Shown: positions 9,541-19,283, numbered from the stretch's first letter. The stretch is DNA of 64,000 nucleotides from a bacterium (Candidatus Blackallbacteria) CG13_big_fil_rev_8_21_14_2_50_49_14 (GCA_002783405.1 PFGG01000060.1:1-64000); one strand, 5' to 3'. Notes: generated by a model from the sequence alone, not told the origin. A program made the numbers and translations.

Positions 9541-10974
9541 GTGGGAATACAGACCGGTGCGATTCTGGCAGAAAAATATCAGATAGCTGAGCGCTTGGGA
9601 GCAGGGGGGATGGCCCGAACCTTTGCGGCGACCTGCTTGGCCGACCAGTCTGCAGTGGTGGTCAAGGAGTTGGTTTTTAGTCAGTTGGAAAGCTGGAAAG
9701 CCTATGATCTGTTTCTGCGTGAAGTGCGGATTTTACAATCCCTGGATCACCCTGCCATTCCCCGTTTTTTGGAAATGCTCGAAATTACCCAGAACAATGA
9801 AACCTGTCTCTATCTGGTTCAGGCCAGGGTGCCGGGAGAATCTCTCCTGCAAAAGCTTCAGGCGGGTTGGCGTCCCGGCGAAGCTGAAGTCAAAAGTCTG
9901 GCGCTCAATCTTTTGGATGTTTTGCAGTATTTGCATGGCCTCGCTCCTCCAGTGATTCACCGCGATATCAAACCCTCCAATCTGATTTTGGACGGTTTGC
10001 GTGTTTTTCTGATTGATTTTGGTGCAGTACAAGACCTGCTCAAACCCGAAGGGGGCTCCACGGTGGTGGGCACCTATGGCTATATGGCGCCCGAACAGTT
10101 TTCGGGTCGGGCGGTGCCTGTCAGTGACCTCTACGGGCTGGGGGCAACCTTGGTGCATATTTTATCAGGGCGTCCACCGGCTGAGATGCCACAACGAGAA
10201 TTGCGCCTGGCTTTTGAAGACTATGTGCAGATTTCGGGTGAATTCAAAACCTGGCTGCAACAGATGCTCTCTCCAGCACCTGAAAACCGCTTTCAAAGTG
10301 CGGCAGAAGCGCGTGAGGCCCTGTTGGACCCTGCTGCGCTGAGACAACGGCTTTCCCGCGTCTCGCAACGTGCTGCCTTGCAAGAGCAAGAGGAGATTTT
10401 GGGGCCTTTTCAAGCGCTGCCTCAGCCTTCAGGCTCCAAAATTCAAATCTTGCATCAGGCGGATCAGTTGGTGCTGAAAATTCCCCCCGGTGGTTTTACG
10501 CTCTCGGTTTTGCCTATTCTGGGATTTGCCACTTTTTGGCTGTGTTTTGTTGCTTTCTGGACTTGGGGAGCCTCGCAGGCCAGCTTCTTTTTTGCGCTTT
10601 TTTCGATTCCCTTTTGGATCGCCGGCTTTTTTATGGCCTCTTTGGTTTTGCGCCAGGTTTTGCTTTCTACCACGCTTGAGCTTTCCCCGCATCATCTGCT
10701 GCTTTCGCACCAACTCTTGCGCTTTTCATGGTCAGAAACGATCCTGCTGGGGGAATTGAATGGCCTTGTGCGTGAGTTGAGTTATCGCAGCAATGGCGTG
10801 CCGGTTTTTGTGCTTGCCCTTGAGGCCGGGGCGCGTAAATACAAATTCGCACAACAGCTCAGCCAGTATGAGCAAGAATGGGTGCAATCTGAAATCCTTC
10901 AGTATTTAGAGCCGCACTTAGATTCCCGTCAACGTAAGCGTTTCGTCAAACTATTGCAGCGGCAAGCGCATTGA
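9541..10974 (+). CDS. Membrane-anchored Ser/Thr protein kinase (Hanks type)
   Basis: The 477-residue protein starts at GTG 9541, with AGGAG about eight bases upstream. The kinase domain covers residues 12-265, with glycine loop GAGGMA (20-25), the phosphate-anchoring Lys about 42, catalytic HRD at 140-142 within HRDIKPSN, DFG at 159-161, and GTYGYMAPEQF as the activation/P+1 region. All catalytic residues are present. Two hydrophobic segments at about 322-375 probably form a membrane hairpin. They are followed by about 100 residues of unassigned domain ending in basic sequence. This layout resembles kinases common in Cyanobacteria and their relatives. It is 74 bases after the operon upstream and has its own ribosome-binding site, so it may be a separate unit. 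The substrate is unknown. Confidence 0.9.
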   Translation: MGIQTGAILAEKYQIAERLGAGGMARTFAATCLADQSAVVVKELVFSQLESWKAYDLFLREVRILQSLDHPAIPRFLEMLEITQNNETCLYLVQARVPGESLLQKLQAGWRPGEAEVKSLALNLLDVLQYLHGLAPPVIHRDIKPSNLILDGLRVFLIDFGAVQDLLKPEGGSTVVGTYGYMAPEQFSGRAVPVSDLYGLGATLVHILSGRPPAEMPQRELRLAFEDYVQISGEFKTWLQQMLSPAPENRFQSAAEAREALLDPAALRQRLSRVSQRAALQEQEEILGPFQALPQPSGSKIQILHQADQLVLKIPPGGFTLSVLPILGFATFWLCFVAFWTWGASQASFFFALFSIPFWIAGFFMASLVLRQVLLSTTLELSPHHLLLSHQLLRFSWSETILLGELNGLVRELSYRSNGVPVFVLALEAGARKYKFAQQLSQYEQEWVQSEILQYLEPHLDSRQRKRFVKLLQRQAH

Positions 10975-10983
10975 GTGTTCCAC

Positions 10984-11574
10984 TTAGGCTTTGGGGGTCT
11001 GAAGTGCCAGAACCTCTGTCGCCAACTCCAGTTCTGAACGCTGCATGATTTCTTCCAGGGGCATATCTGTGCTGAGCCATTCGTCCAAGAGTGGCAGCAG
11101 ACGGTTGAGATAGAAGCCCATCATTTCAAGTAAATCTGCAATCAGCAAGGCCTGATAGCCTTCATCATGTAGCAAAGCATGGCGAAAGAGAATCGCTTGG
11201 GGGGAAGCTTCCTGAACGATAAAGTGTCCGACAGGCAAAATTCCATTCCAAAGATTCAAAAGGCGGTAGAGATCCAAGCACTTATCTTGGGGCAAATTGC
11301 GTTGCCATTCCAAGAGAAAAAAGAGCGTGGCAGATTCTTCAAGTTCTGCCCCAATGGCACTGTCTTCAGGCTCTGAAAGCAGCAGAATATCTTCCTGGTA
11401 AAACAAGCGCATGGGATAGCTGACTTCATCCTGCTCATCCTCGTCCAATGCCACCAAAAGCTGTTCAAAGGGAATCTCTTCAGTGGCCTCCATTTTATAG
11501 ACAGGAAAACCTGCATGATCGAGAATCTCAGCCAGGCGGGAAAGGGAACGTAATGTTTGAGGTGTGTCTGACAT
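10984..11574 (-). CDS. Small acidic protein resembling YbjN / secretion-chaperone-like folds
   Basis: This 196-residue acidic protein has no signal peptide or membrane segment. The middle part, LYRLLNLWNGILPVGHF and then a run ending LNRLLPLLDEWL, resembles by eye the YbjN/TY-Chap fold, a group related in shape to class I type III secretion chaperones. The match is judged from pattern only. It is the last gene of a minus-strand operon, nine bases after the hydrophobic coiled-coil protein. If the resemblance is right, it could be a chaperone for that neighbour. Otherwise it is a hypothetical protein. Confidence 0.6.
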   Translation of the reverse strand: MSDTPQTLRSLSRLAEILDHAGFPVYKMEATEEIPFEQLLVALDEDEQDEVSYPMRLFYQEDILLLSEPEDSAIGAELEESATLFFLLEWQRNLPQDKCLDLYRLLNLWNGILPVGHFIVQEASPQAILFRHALLHDEGYQALLIADLLEMMGFYLNRLLPLLDEWLSTDMPLEEIMQRSELELATEVLALQTPKA

Positions 11575-11583
11575 GGTTTGCTC

Positions 11584-13530
11584 CTATTGCGGCCCCAAGG
11601 GCAGGGTCATAAAATATTTACGGGCAAGATTGGCGGGCAAATCTTTGCTGTGGGGGGGAACATGCAAAATACGTTCGGCTATAAAGGTCATGGTCGGATC
11701 GCCTTGTCGATACCCTTGCATGATGCGTTCCCCTGCGCGTTTGGGGGAGGCCGACATCAACTGAACCAGGTTGCGGGTTGCCAAAGTTTGCAATGCTTCC
11801 AATTGGCTGTCTTTTTCTTGAATACTTTTTTCCAGGCGTTGCGATTCCGCCTTGGCGAAGCTTGTCGCTTCGAGCAGATTGCTCTGTTGCATACCCAGTG
11901 CCTGTCGGTGGGTCAATTGGTTGTGGGAATCAAAATAATCCTGCAATTTGTATTTTTCAATTTCCGTCCGTGTGGGGGCATGGCCTCCATCCAAGATCCG
12001 TGCGATCAACTGGCCTTTTTCCTGAAAGCCTTGAATCTCACCGGCCATCAGGGCCTGTTTCTGTTTCAGTGCTTCCCGATCCTGGCTGATCGCAGCGGTT
12101 TTGAATTCAATCTGCTGTTGCGTTCCTTCTGCTGCATCGATTTTTTTCTGACGACGCCAGGCTTTGACACCGGCATAAATAGCCAACCCGCCCCCGATTG
12201 CAATGGTGGCTGTTAAGCCAACGGCCAATGCTGCCCAGCCGACAGGGTTTGAACCCAAGAGTGCAACCGTTCCTGCGATGGCCAGCGCGGCACTGGCGAC
12301 GGCCAAAGCCCCTCCGGTAATCGCTACCGTATGTTTCAGCATTTTGACAGCTTTGAATTTCCAGTCGGTACGGCGCACGACCTGTTCTGCAATGGCCTTG
12401 TCGGCTTCACTGAGTTTTCCTGCCTGCTCTATTTGATGGATGGCGGAAAGTTCTTTGGCTTTGGTGCGCAGTGCTTCTGCTTTGGCAAGATGGGGACCAA
12501 AAAAACGGCCTGGTTTTTCTGCTTTTTGGGCTGCAGCTTCATAGGCTTTGATTTTGGCTTCCCGCTGTTCGGGGGTCATCAACACCCGGCGGGCATATTT
12601 GCGCTGATTTAAAGAGCTTTTGAGGCTGGCAGCGGTCTTTGCCAAATCATAGCTTTCTGTTCCAATCGTAATCGCTCCCCCAGCGATACTGACGCTTTGG
12701 GCTGCAATTCCCAGTTTGCCTGCTATTTGCAGGGTATCGGTTGCTTTGAGCGTGGTGGCGTTGGGAGCCAAAATGCCGGCCACCTGTTTGAGCCCGGTCG
12801 AGGTGGGGGAAAGCAGAAGCGAGCCATAGCCTACTGCACTGCGTACAGTATCCAGTTTGGCCAATACCTTTTGTTTCAGAGTTTTGCCTTTGGCTTCTGT
12901 CTCCAAGGCTCGGGCGGTACGTTCAGCTTGGTCGGCCTGCCCCATCAATTGATGGTAGACCTCTGCTCCGCGTTGCACTTCTGGGTCTTTGAGCGCATCG
13001 GGGTTCACTGCCGCTCGGCCGACGGTTTGGGCCGATATTTTTAAGGCCAGGGCGCGCAGGCTGTCGGCTTTGCGCTGATGCAGGCTGGCCTCCATGCGCA
13101 AGGCTTTGACTTGGCGGTGTTCAATGATATGTGAGACGATCGGCAGACTTTTGGCCAGTCCGACCACTTTTTCGCGCAAGGTGCCAGGCAGGGCTTGAAT
13201 TCCTTTTAAGAGTGAGGCCCCTGCCAGCCCTGCATATTTCTTGACGACCTCCATTTTGCCCAGTTTACTGGCTTGAATTCTCACATTTTCGACGGGAATG
13301 CCTTCAACCAGGGCTTTGATATTGGCAATTTGGGCTTTGCTGCCGAGCTTGCCTTGGGTTCGGGAGACTTCGGCCTGCTGTTTATATGCCTCCATTTTAC
13401 TGCTGTCTCGGAATTTGACTTTGATCTCTTCCCGACGTACGCTTTCTCCAGGGCGCAGGGCTGGCCTTTGTGCCTGCATTTCAAGGGGTTTTAAATACTG
13501 TTGGTGGGGATTGATTCGAATACTGCTCAT
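11584..13530 (-). CDS. Hydrophobic coiled-coil protein of unknown function
   Basis: The 648-residue protein has no signal peptide. The N-terminal two thirds are helical and rich in Ala, Lys, Glu and Gln, with several coiled-coil-like stretches (for example residues 120-230). Residues about 390-450 form two adjacent hydrophobic segments, around AVASAALAIAGTVALL and AVGLTATIAIGGGLAIYAG, immediately followed by the basic RRQKK. The remainder is again charged helix. A helical protein with one hydrophobic hairpin recalls secretion translocators or pore-forming proteins, but no family is recognised. The start overlaps the upstream TPR gene by four bases (13527-13530) and a YbjN-like gene follows, so the three are probably one functional unit. 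Confidence 0.75.
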   Translation of the reverse strand: MSSIRINPHQQYLKPLEMQAQRPALRPGESVRREEIKVKFRDSSKMEAYKQQAEVSRTQGKLGSKAQIANIKALVEGIPVENVRIQASKLGKMEVVKKYAGLAGASLLKGIQALPGTLREKVVGLAKSLPIVSHIIEHRQVKALRMEASLHQRKADSLRALALKISAQTVGRAAVNPDALKDPEVQRGAEVYHQLMGQADQAERTARALETEAKGKTLKQKVLAKLDTVRSAVGYGSLLLSPTSTGLKQVAGILAPNATTLKATDTLQIAGKLGIAAQSVSIAGGAITIGTESYDLAKTAASLKSSLNQRKYARRVLMTPEQREAKIKAYEAAAQKAEKPGRFFGPHLAKAEALRTKAKELSAIHQIEQAGKLSEADKAIAEQVVRRTDWKFKAVKMLKHTVAITGGALAVASAALAIAGTVALLGSNPVGWAALAVGLTATIAIGGGLAIYAGVKAWRRQKKIDAAEGTQQQIEFKTAAISQDREALKQKQALMAGEIQGFQEKGQLIARILDGGHAPTRTEIEKYKLQDYFDSHNQLTHRQALGMQQSNLLEATSFAKAESQRLEKSIQEKDSQLEALQTLATRNLVQLMSASPKRAGERIMQGYRQGDPTMTFIAERILHVPPHSKDLPANLARKYFMTLPLGPQ

Positions 13531-14459
13531 ACCCTTTGCCTTTCTGTTTCATGAATTCCGTCAATCCATTCAAAACAGGACTCGATCTCGTGAACCAGGT
13601 TTTCGTAAAGTGATTCAAGGGCTCCGATCTGGTAACCTTGGCCACTCAAGGCATCCAATTGATCGGCACAGTGATCGCATTGATCCACCATGGCTTCAAG
13701 CTCTGTTTCAAGGGCATTGCGTCTTTCCAGATTCGGGTCTGATTCCAATTGCTCATGAATCGTGACAATTTTCTGAGCAAATGCCTGCAGTTGGTTCTGA
13801 ATGAACAGAGCCTCCTGCGAACTTTTCCACTGTTTTTCATACCGCTGGAAGAGCTGTTGAATGGGCAGCATGAGTTGGTGCAAAGCATGGGTCTCATGGT
13901 GCTGATCAAGATGTTGCAAGGCTTTCTGAAAATGTAGGATTTGGGTTTTTTGATGGCTCAGATCCTGTCTCAGATGCTCAAGCTCCTGTGGGTTGAGAAT
14001 CAGTTGGCTGGGGTTCTGATGCCGGGTCGCAAGGTCGTGGTAATAGAGGTGAATGCGGGTATTCAGTTCATCATCATTCCAGTGGTCTACCTCTTCAGCA
14101 CTCGGTTCAGGCAATGCTTCTTTCGTCTGCATGGCTTTTTCGAGTTTTACAAGATCGGGATGCTCGGGAGCCAATTGCCTGACTTCCTGTAAATAAGACT
14201 GAACCATAGGGTAATCTTTTAAGAGAAAAAGGATCAGGGCCATGCCCAGATAAGGTTCGGGGTTGAGACGGTTTTGCGCGATGGCTTCGGCAAAATAATC
14301 ACAGGCTGTTTGAAGATCCTGGGGGTGCGCATAATGTGTGTTCTCAGCCTGGGTGAGGCAGTGAAAACCCTGCTCTGTGGCTTGTGCAGATTTCAGATGG
14401 CGTTGCGCTGAAAGCTGTTCCTGTTGTGCTTGTATGGATAAGATCTCTAGCATTTGCAT
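13527..14459 (-). CDS. TPR/coiled-coil protein, first gene of a three-gene operon
   Basis: This is a 310-residue protein from ATG 14459, chosen because AAAAAGGA lies about ten bases upstream. A longer frame from GTG 14507 has no such site and would begin almost at the predicted promoter. Residues about 35-110 contain TPR-like helices (DYFAEAIAQNRLNPEPYLGM, then LEVRQLAPEHPDL-like sequence). The rest is long charged helix, probably coiled coil. No catalytic motif is seen. The stop overlaps the next start in an ATGA. Together with the downstream hydrophobic and YbjN-like proteins it could be a chaperone or adaptor; that is inference from arrangement only. Confidence 0.75.
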   Translation of the reverse strand: MQMLEILSIQAQQEQLSAQRHLKSAQATEQGFHCLTQAENTHYAHPQDLQTACDYFAEAIAQNRLNPEPYLGMALILFLLKDYPMVQSYLQEVRQLAPEHPDLVKLEKAMQTKEALPEPSAEEVDHWNDDELNTRIHLYYHDLATRHQNPSQLILNPQELEHLRQDLSHQKTQILHFQKALQHLDQHHETHALHQLMLPIQQLFQRYEKQWKSSQEALFIQNQLQAFAQKIVTIHEQLESDPNLERRNALETELEAMVDQCDHCADQLDALSGQGYQIGALESLYENLVHEIESCFEWIDGIHETERQRV

Positions 14460-14511
14460 TGTTAAAATGTCCTTTTTCGTTTCAATGCGCAATGAACTTA
14501 TTCCCACTCCT

Positions 14512-14517
14512 ATTATA
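14512..14517 (-). promoter_or_regulatory. Predicted -10 element of the TPR/coiled-coil operon
   Basis: The minus strand has a perfect TATAAT here, about 53 bases before the start at 14459. No good -35 hexamer is visible at the usual distance. Confidence 0.4.
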
Positions 14518-14660
14518 AGTCTTTCCTGACCGGTCTATTAAGATGATGCGATGCATTATCAAGGCTTTCTCTGAGAGTGGATTGCAATCGAGGTTGCGCT
14601 TCGCTTTGAACTGTGTTTAGCTGAAAATAATCATCGAAATATTACTCTGCAGGAGGTCCT

Positions 14661-16208
14661 ATGCATCACGAAGTTGAAACCCTGCTAACACTTCTCCTGA
14701 TTGCTACTTCAGTGGCGATTCTGGTGCGCTATATTCAATTGCCGTATACGGTCATGCTGGTTTTAGGGGGCTTGGTTTTAGGTGTTTTGCATTATCTCCC
14801 TGAGGTTGAAATGACGCCTGAGATTGTCATGACCATTTTTTTGCCGATTCTTTTATTTGAGGCTTCGATCAATATTGAATACAGCCATCTCAGGGCGGAT
14901 ATGAAGTCGATTCTGACCATGGCTGTTTTTGGCGTGGTGATCAGCCTCTTTGTAACAGGAGGAGTCATGCACTGGCTGGGGGGCATGCCCTGGATGATCG
15001 CTTTGTTGTTTGGTTCGATGATTGTGGCCACCGATCCTGTGTCTGTGCTTTCGATTTTTAAAAAATTGGGGGTTCCCCATCGCCTGACCGCGATTGTTGA
15101 AGGGGAAAGTCTCTTCAATGATGGGACTGCGATTGTGGCTTTCCAAATTATTCTGGCTGTGGTAGTGACAGGACATTTCAGCGCGATGGAGGGCTTGCAG
15201 AAGTTTTTATTGGTTTGTTTGGGCGGGTTGGCTGTCGGGCTGGTGATTGCCTATGGTGCCATTGTGCTGCTTGAAAAAATTGATGATCATTTGTTGGAGT
15301 TGATGATCACCACGGTTTTGGCCTATGGGACTTATCTGGTGGCTGAAAGCCTGCATGTTTCTGGTGTGATTGCTGTGGTAACAGCTGGAATTATGGTCGG
15401 AAATATGGGCTGGGAACGGGCCATGACCCCCACCACCCGTGTGGCTGTGCTTACTTTTTGGGAGTACGCGGCTTTTGTAATCAATTCCTTGATTTTCCTC
15501 TTGATTGGCTTACAAATTCATCTGAATGAACTGCTGCATTTTGCACCGATCATTGGAGCAGGTATTCTTGCCCTTTTTGCGGGGCGTATTTTGGCGATTT
15601 ATCCCCTGGCCTGGATTTTGAATCTGGGTTTGAAGGCTCGCTTGCCCATGAAATGGATGCATATTCTGGTTTGGGGCAATCTCAAGGGGGCCCTCTCCAT
15701 GGCTTTGGTCATGAGTTTGCCCGCCGATGTTCCCTATCGCAAAGAATTATTGGTGACTATTTTTGGTGTGGTTCTTTTTTCGCTTCTGGGCCCCGGTTTA
15801 AGTATGAACCCTTTTCTCAAAATACTGAAACTCTCCAAAAAAGAGAGTTTTGCAGAGCAATTTGAATTGCTTCAGGGGGAACTGGTTGCTTTGCGCTCTG
15901 CTTTGGCAGAGTTGGAGTTGATGCATGGTGCAGGCAAGTTTTCGAAAATGATCTATGAAGAGCAAAAGGTCAAATACAGCCTGCGCCTTGAAGAAGTTGA
16001 GCGGGATATTGGCATGATTCAACAGGAAGAGCCTAAGCTTGTGCATTTGCAATCTTTAAGTGCAGAACGGCATTTATTGGTTACACAGAAAAGCTCTGTG
16101 CGCGACGCCTTCCGCAATGGTATTTTGTCTGAAAGCTCGTCTCAAGCCCTGATTCATGGCATTAACCGCAAAATTTATGATCTTGAGCTTTCAGACCCCG
16201 ATCATTGA
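14661..16208 (+). CDS. CPA1-family Na+(K+)/H+ antiporter
   Basis: This 515-residue protein has about 12 membrane segments over residues 1-400, then a cytoplasmic helical tail of about 115 residues. Family signatures are ATDPVSVLSIFKKLG near residue 122 and EGESLFNDGTAIV near 147-159, whose Asn-Asp pair marks electroneutral CPA1 exchangers (NhaP/NHE type). It would exchange Na+ or K+ for protons across the inner membrane to control pH and salt. The start at 14661 has AGGAGG five bases upstream. A weak promoter could be TTGAAC at 14606-14611. It converges on the lytic transglycosylase gene, overlapping its stop by seven bases, with no obvious terminator. The exact ion cannot be told from sequence. 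Confidence 0.9.
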   Translation: MHHEVETLLTLLLIATSVAILVRYIQLPYTVMLVLGGLVLGVLHYLPEVEMTPEIVMTIFLPILLFEASINIEYSHLRADMKSILTMAVFGVVISLFVTGGVMHWLGGMPWMIALLFGSMIVATDPVSVLSIFKKLGVPHRLTAIVEGESLFNDGTAIVAFQIILAVVVTGHFSAMEGLQKFLLVCLGGLAVGLVIAYGAIVLLEKIDDHLLELMITTVLAYGTYLVAESLHVSGVIAVVTAGIMVGNMGWERAMTPTTRVAVLTFWEYAAFVINSLIFLLIGLQIHLNELLHFAPIIGAGILALFAGRILAIYPLAWILNLGLKARLPMKWMHILVWGNLKGALSMALVMSLPADVPYRKELLVTIFGVVLFSLLGPGLSMNPFLKILKLSKKESFAEQFELLQGELVALRSALAELELMHGAGKFSKMIYEEQKVKYSLRLEEVERDIGMIQQEEPKLVHLQSLSAERHLLVTQKSSVRDAFRNGILSESSSQALIHGINRKIYDLELSDPDH

Positions 16209-18520
16209 GCGTCTTTGCCGTAGAGGGCTTGATAGATCCAATAGGCAGTAAATACCTTTTTGACATAATCGCGCGTTTCTGGATAGGCAATCGACTCTGC
16301 CAAGGCATCGTAGGGCAGGTGTGCAAATTGCTTTTTCCAACGCAAAACAGGGCCTGCTCCAGCATTATAAGAGGCGACTGCTAACATGGAATTGCCTTCA
16401 AAGGTTTTGTGGGTGGAGTTTAAATACCAGGTGCCCATGCGGATATTGGTTTCAGGGTCTTTTAAATCGTAGTCCTTCATGCCCATTTGGGCAGCAATCT
16501 GTTCAGCCGTGCTGGGCATGATTTGCATCAAACCGGTTGCACCGACCCAGGATTGGATATCTGGTTTGTATTGGCTTTCCTGCCAACTTAAGCCTGCGAC
16601 CAGAAAGGGGTTCATCTGATATTTTAAGGCTTCCTGCTCCATGGTTTCAAACCAGGCCAGGGGAAAGGCTACTGGCAGGAAGATTTCATTCTCTTTGGCC
16701 TTATAACGGTAGTGTGTAATGGCATTGTAATGATCACCGGCTTGGTTTAAGAGCAGACCCCGCAGGTATTGCCAGCGATCATTGCTGCTGTTTTCTGCAA
16801 TTTGCAGAAATTCGTGCCATTGTCCGAGATAAAAAAGCTGGAGGGCTTCAGGCCAGTCTTCTTTTGAGAGCGTTGTGCTTTCCAGGCGAGCTTTGAATGC
16901 GTCGGCCCATCCGGGTAACTGACGACTTTCGGGTTTATAGCCCAGATATTTGCGGGTGGCGTATTGATCTTCCCCTCCCCGCAGCATGACACGCAAACGT
17001 TCACGGCTGCGGTGGGTATAGTAGTCCATTAAGGGCCCCTCTGCCAGACTGGCATAGGTTTTTTTTGCCTCTTCTTTTTGTTCAAGGCTTTCCTGGGCTC
17101 GGGCCAACCAATACAGGAAACGGCTTTCCAGCTCGTCCCCTTCAAAGACCTTGCGGTATTTTTCAATCAAGCGCACGACCTCAGAAGTTTGGCCTTCAAG
17201 ATAGGTTTGCCAGACTGCAATCCAGAGCGCTTCGGCAGCATGGAGAGATTTTGGATCTGTTTCCACAAGTAATTTGTAGACCTGGGCCTGTTTTTCAGCT
17301 TGGTTGAGAAAATCGTAAACAATTCCTTCTTCCCAAAGGGCCTCGGTATAGACTTCCGGGTAGCTCTCATAACTGCTTCGGGTTTGTCGCAATTGAGAGA
17401 GAGCCGCGTTATAGGCTTTATTGCTGCGCTGCATGCCCGCCAATTGGACACTGGCCAAACCCGCTTCGCGGGTTCGGGGAAAGCGGCGTAAAATTCCTGC
17501 AAAAGTTTCTCTTGCCAGGCTGTAATACTCTGCTTTTCGGGCATAAATTCCAAGTTGGTAAAGGCCTTCTCGGTCTTGTGGTGCTGCTGCCTGGAGCTCT
17601 CCTGAAGCTGTTTGATACATATAGCGGTCAAAGGCAGCTTGGGCTAAAAACTGATGATCTGCCGTGCTGAGATATTTCCCCAGTTTTTCACGGATTGTGT
17701 AAATCAACTGACGGCCCCTGGGGTGCTTGGGGTAATTTTGTAAGAGCGTACGAAAATAATTGAGTGCGACGACTGGATTTTTTTCGAGATTGTATTCTCC
17801 CTGGCGCAGAAGAATCGCTGCGCGCAGGGTATCGTCTTCTGTTTCTTCTTTAAAATGGATCAACAACTGATTGGCTTTGGGGGTTTTGTCCTGTGAATCC
17901 AGAATTTGCCAATACCAAAGGGGTCTCAGGGTGCTTTTGGGGTGACGATCCAGAATGCGTTCCCTTTCTTCAGGTTTTTGAGACAGGCTTTCCCAATCCA
18001 GAAGTTGTTGAATAAAGGGGTCTTGGGTTTCCTGCTTGAGCATTTCAGCCAGTTTGACCGCCTCTTTTTTTAAGCCCGAGGCTTTCAATTTTTTAAACAG
18101 AACCCATTGGGCCCTTGATTTTAAAAAAGCATTGGGGGCTTGGGGTATATAGATTTTGAGCGCTTCTGCTTGGGGGTTCCTGAGCAACGCATCAAATTTC
18201 TGAAGTTCTTGAATCAGTTTTTGGATGGTTTGGCGTACGGGCAAGGAATTTGGGCTTTTTTGCTGTAGAGGCTGAAGTTCCTCAAGCGCAGGCAGGGGGC
18301 CTTCTGTATAAAAACGACTGTAGCCAAGTAGGGCTTGGGCCGTTAAATTTTCAGGGTCTTCATTCTGAAGTTTTTCAAGAATGATTTGAGCCTGTGCATA
18401 TTTTTTCTTTGCAATCAATTCTTCGGCCTGCCGCAAAGGGGGAGAACAGGAAAGCAATGCAGCACTCAAACTGCAGGCCAGCAAGCCAGACAATAGGTGA
18501 AACTTCAAACGACTCTTCAT
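16202..18520 (-). CDS. Lipoprotein soluble-type lytic transglycosylase (Slt70-like)
   Basis: The 772-residue protein begins with a lipoprotein signal ending in lipobox LLSC (Cys about 25), so it is probably anchored in a membrane facing the periplasm. Residues 30-600 are helical TPR-like repeats, as in the superhelical ring of Slt70. The C-terminal 150 residues are the SLT domain, with catalytic Glu near 648 in SWQESQYKPD, then GATGLMQIMPSTAEQIA and AVASYNAGAGPVLRW. It would cleave the MurNAc-GlcNAc bond of peptidoglycan, forming 1,6-anhydro ends. It is the last gene of the pil/mlaE operon, four bases after mlaE. This suggests it opens the wall for the pilus or envelope machinery encoded upstream. 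Confidence 0.92.
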   Translation of the reverse strand: MKSRLKFHLLSGLLACSLSAALLSCSPPLRQAEELIAKKKYAQAQIILEKLQNEDPENLTAQALLGYSRFYTEGPLPALEELQPLQQKSPNSLPVRQTIQKLIQELQKFDALLRNPQAEALKIYIPQAPNAFLKSRAQWVLFKKLKASGLKKEAVKLAEMLKQETQDPFIQQLLDWESLSQKPEERERILDRHPKSTLRPLWYWQILDSQDKTPKANQLLIHFKEETEDDTLRAAILLRQGEYNLEKNPVVALNYFRTLLQNYPKHPRGRQLIYTIREKLGKYLSTADHQFLAQAAFDRYMYQTASGELQAAAPQDREGLYQLGIYARKAEYYSLARETFAGILRRFPRTREAGLASVQLAGMQRSNKAYNAALSQLRQTRSSYESYPEVYTEALWEEGIVYDFLNQAEKQAQVYKLLVETDPKSLHAAEALWIAVWQTYLEGQTSEVVRLIEKYRKVFEGDELESRFLYWLARAQESLEQKEEAKKTYASLAEGPLMDYYTHRSRERLRVMLRGGEDQYATRKYLGYKPESRQLPGWADAFKARLESTTLSKEDWPEALQLFYLGQWHEFLQIAENSSNDRWQYLRGLLLNQAGDHYNAITHYRYKAKENEIFLPVAFPLAWFETMEQEALKYQMNPFLVAGLSWQESQYKPDIQSWVGATGLMQIMPSTAEQIAAQMGMKDYDLKDPETNIRMGTWYLNSTHKTFEGNSMLAVASYNAGAGPVLRWKKQFAHLPYDALAESIAYPETRDYVKKVFTAYWIYQALYGKDAQ

Positions 18521-18524
18521 ATGT

Positions 18525-19283
18525 TCAACCCAGCAGGGTGACCAGGGCTGAGGTTAAAAAATAGTTGATACAGACAATTAAAAGAATAGAATGAACGACT
18601 GTTGTGTTGGCTGCTAAACCGACCCCCAGTGCACCGCCTGAAACATGGTAGCCTTTATAACAACTCATAATGCCTACAATCAGTCCAAAAATACTGGCTT
18701 TGAGCATGCCTCCCCAAATATGTGAGAGCTTGGCAAAGCTGAAGAGATTGGCAAGAAACACACCTGAGTTTAGACCCTTTAATCCAATTGCAACAGCATA
18801 GCCCCCCACAATGCCACCAAAACAGGCAATCGCATTGATCAGTGGAACCATGACGGCCAAAGCAATTAAGCGGGGTACTATCACGTATTGAAAGGGATCC
18901 ACAGCCATAACTTCCATGGCATCGATCTCTTCCTTTACGCGCATGGTTCCAATCTCACCCGAGACTGAACTTCCAGCTTGGGCTGCCACCATGATACTGA
19001 CAAGGGTGGGAGAGAGTTCTCTGAAAACGGCTTCGGCCAAAAGACTGCTCAGTAAGCGTTGGGCGCCAAAGAGTTCAAAGACATGCAAGCCCTGCAAGGT
19101 GGTGACCATGCCTGTTGGCACAACGATTGCCAGTACAGGCAATAAACATTGAAAGCCAATCGTATGCATGGAGCGTAGCGTTTCGCGCCAAAAGAAGGGA
19201 GGACGGAACAGCGCTGTGAGCACCTGAGCGCAAAACAAACCCATGCTCCCAATGGTTTGAAAAAACCTTAGCACTGCATTCAT
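18525..19283 (-). CDS. mlaE: MlaE/YrbE-type ABC transporter permease
   Basis: This 252-residue inner-membrane protein has five to six hydrophobic segments and the MlaE signature GSSVSGEIGTMRVKEEIDAM followed by a V-x-P-R element. MlaE permeases work with an ATPase (MlaF) and an MCE-domain protein (MlaD) to move phospholipids between inner and outer membranes. Neither partner is encoded in this window. The start overlaps the upstream stop (TAATG). Its position between the pil genes and a lytic transglycosylase shows that envelope functions share this operon. Confidence 0.92.
   Translation of the reverse strand: MNAVLRFFQTIGSMGLFCAQVLTALFRPPFFWRETLRSMHTIGFQCLLPVLAIVVPTGMVTTLQGLHVFELFGAQRLLSSLLAEAVFRELSPTLVSIMVAAQAGSSVSGEIGTMRVKEEIDAMEVMAVDPFQYVIVPRLIALAVMVPLINAIACFGGIVGGYAVAIGLKGLNSGVFLANLFSFAKLSHIWGGMLKASIFGLIVGIMSCYKGYHVSGGALGVGLAANTTVVHSILLIVCINYFLTSALVTLLG

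Noticed and set aside
11578..12216. A 212-residue plus-strand open frame opposite the coiled-coil protein
   Set aside because: It is antisense to a gene with coherent operon structure, and its product shows no motif or start signal.
10984..14459. Type III secretion locus
   Set aside because: Only chaperone/translocator-like shapes are seen; no export-apparatus, ATPase or ring gene of that system is in the window.
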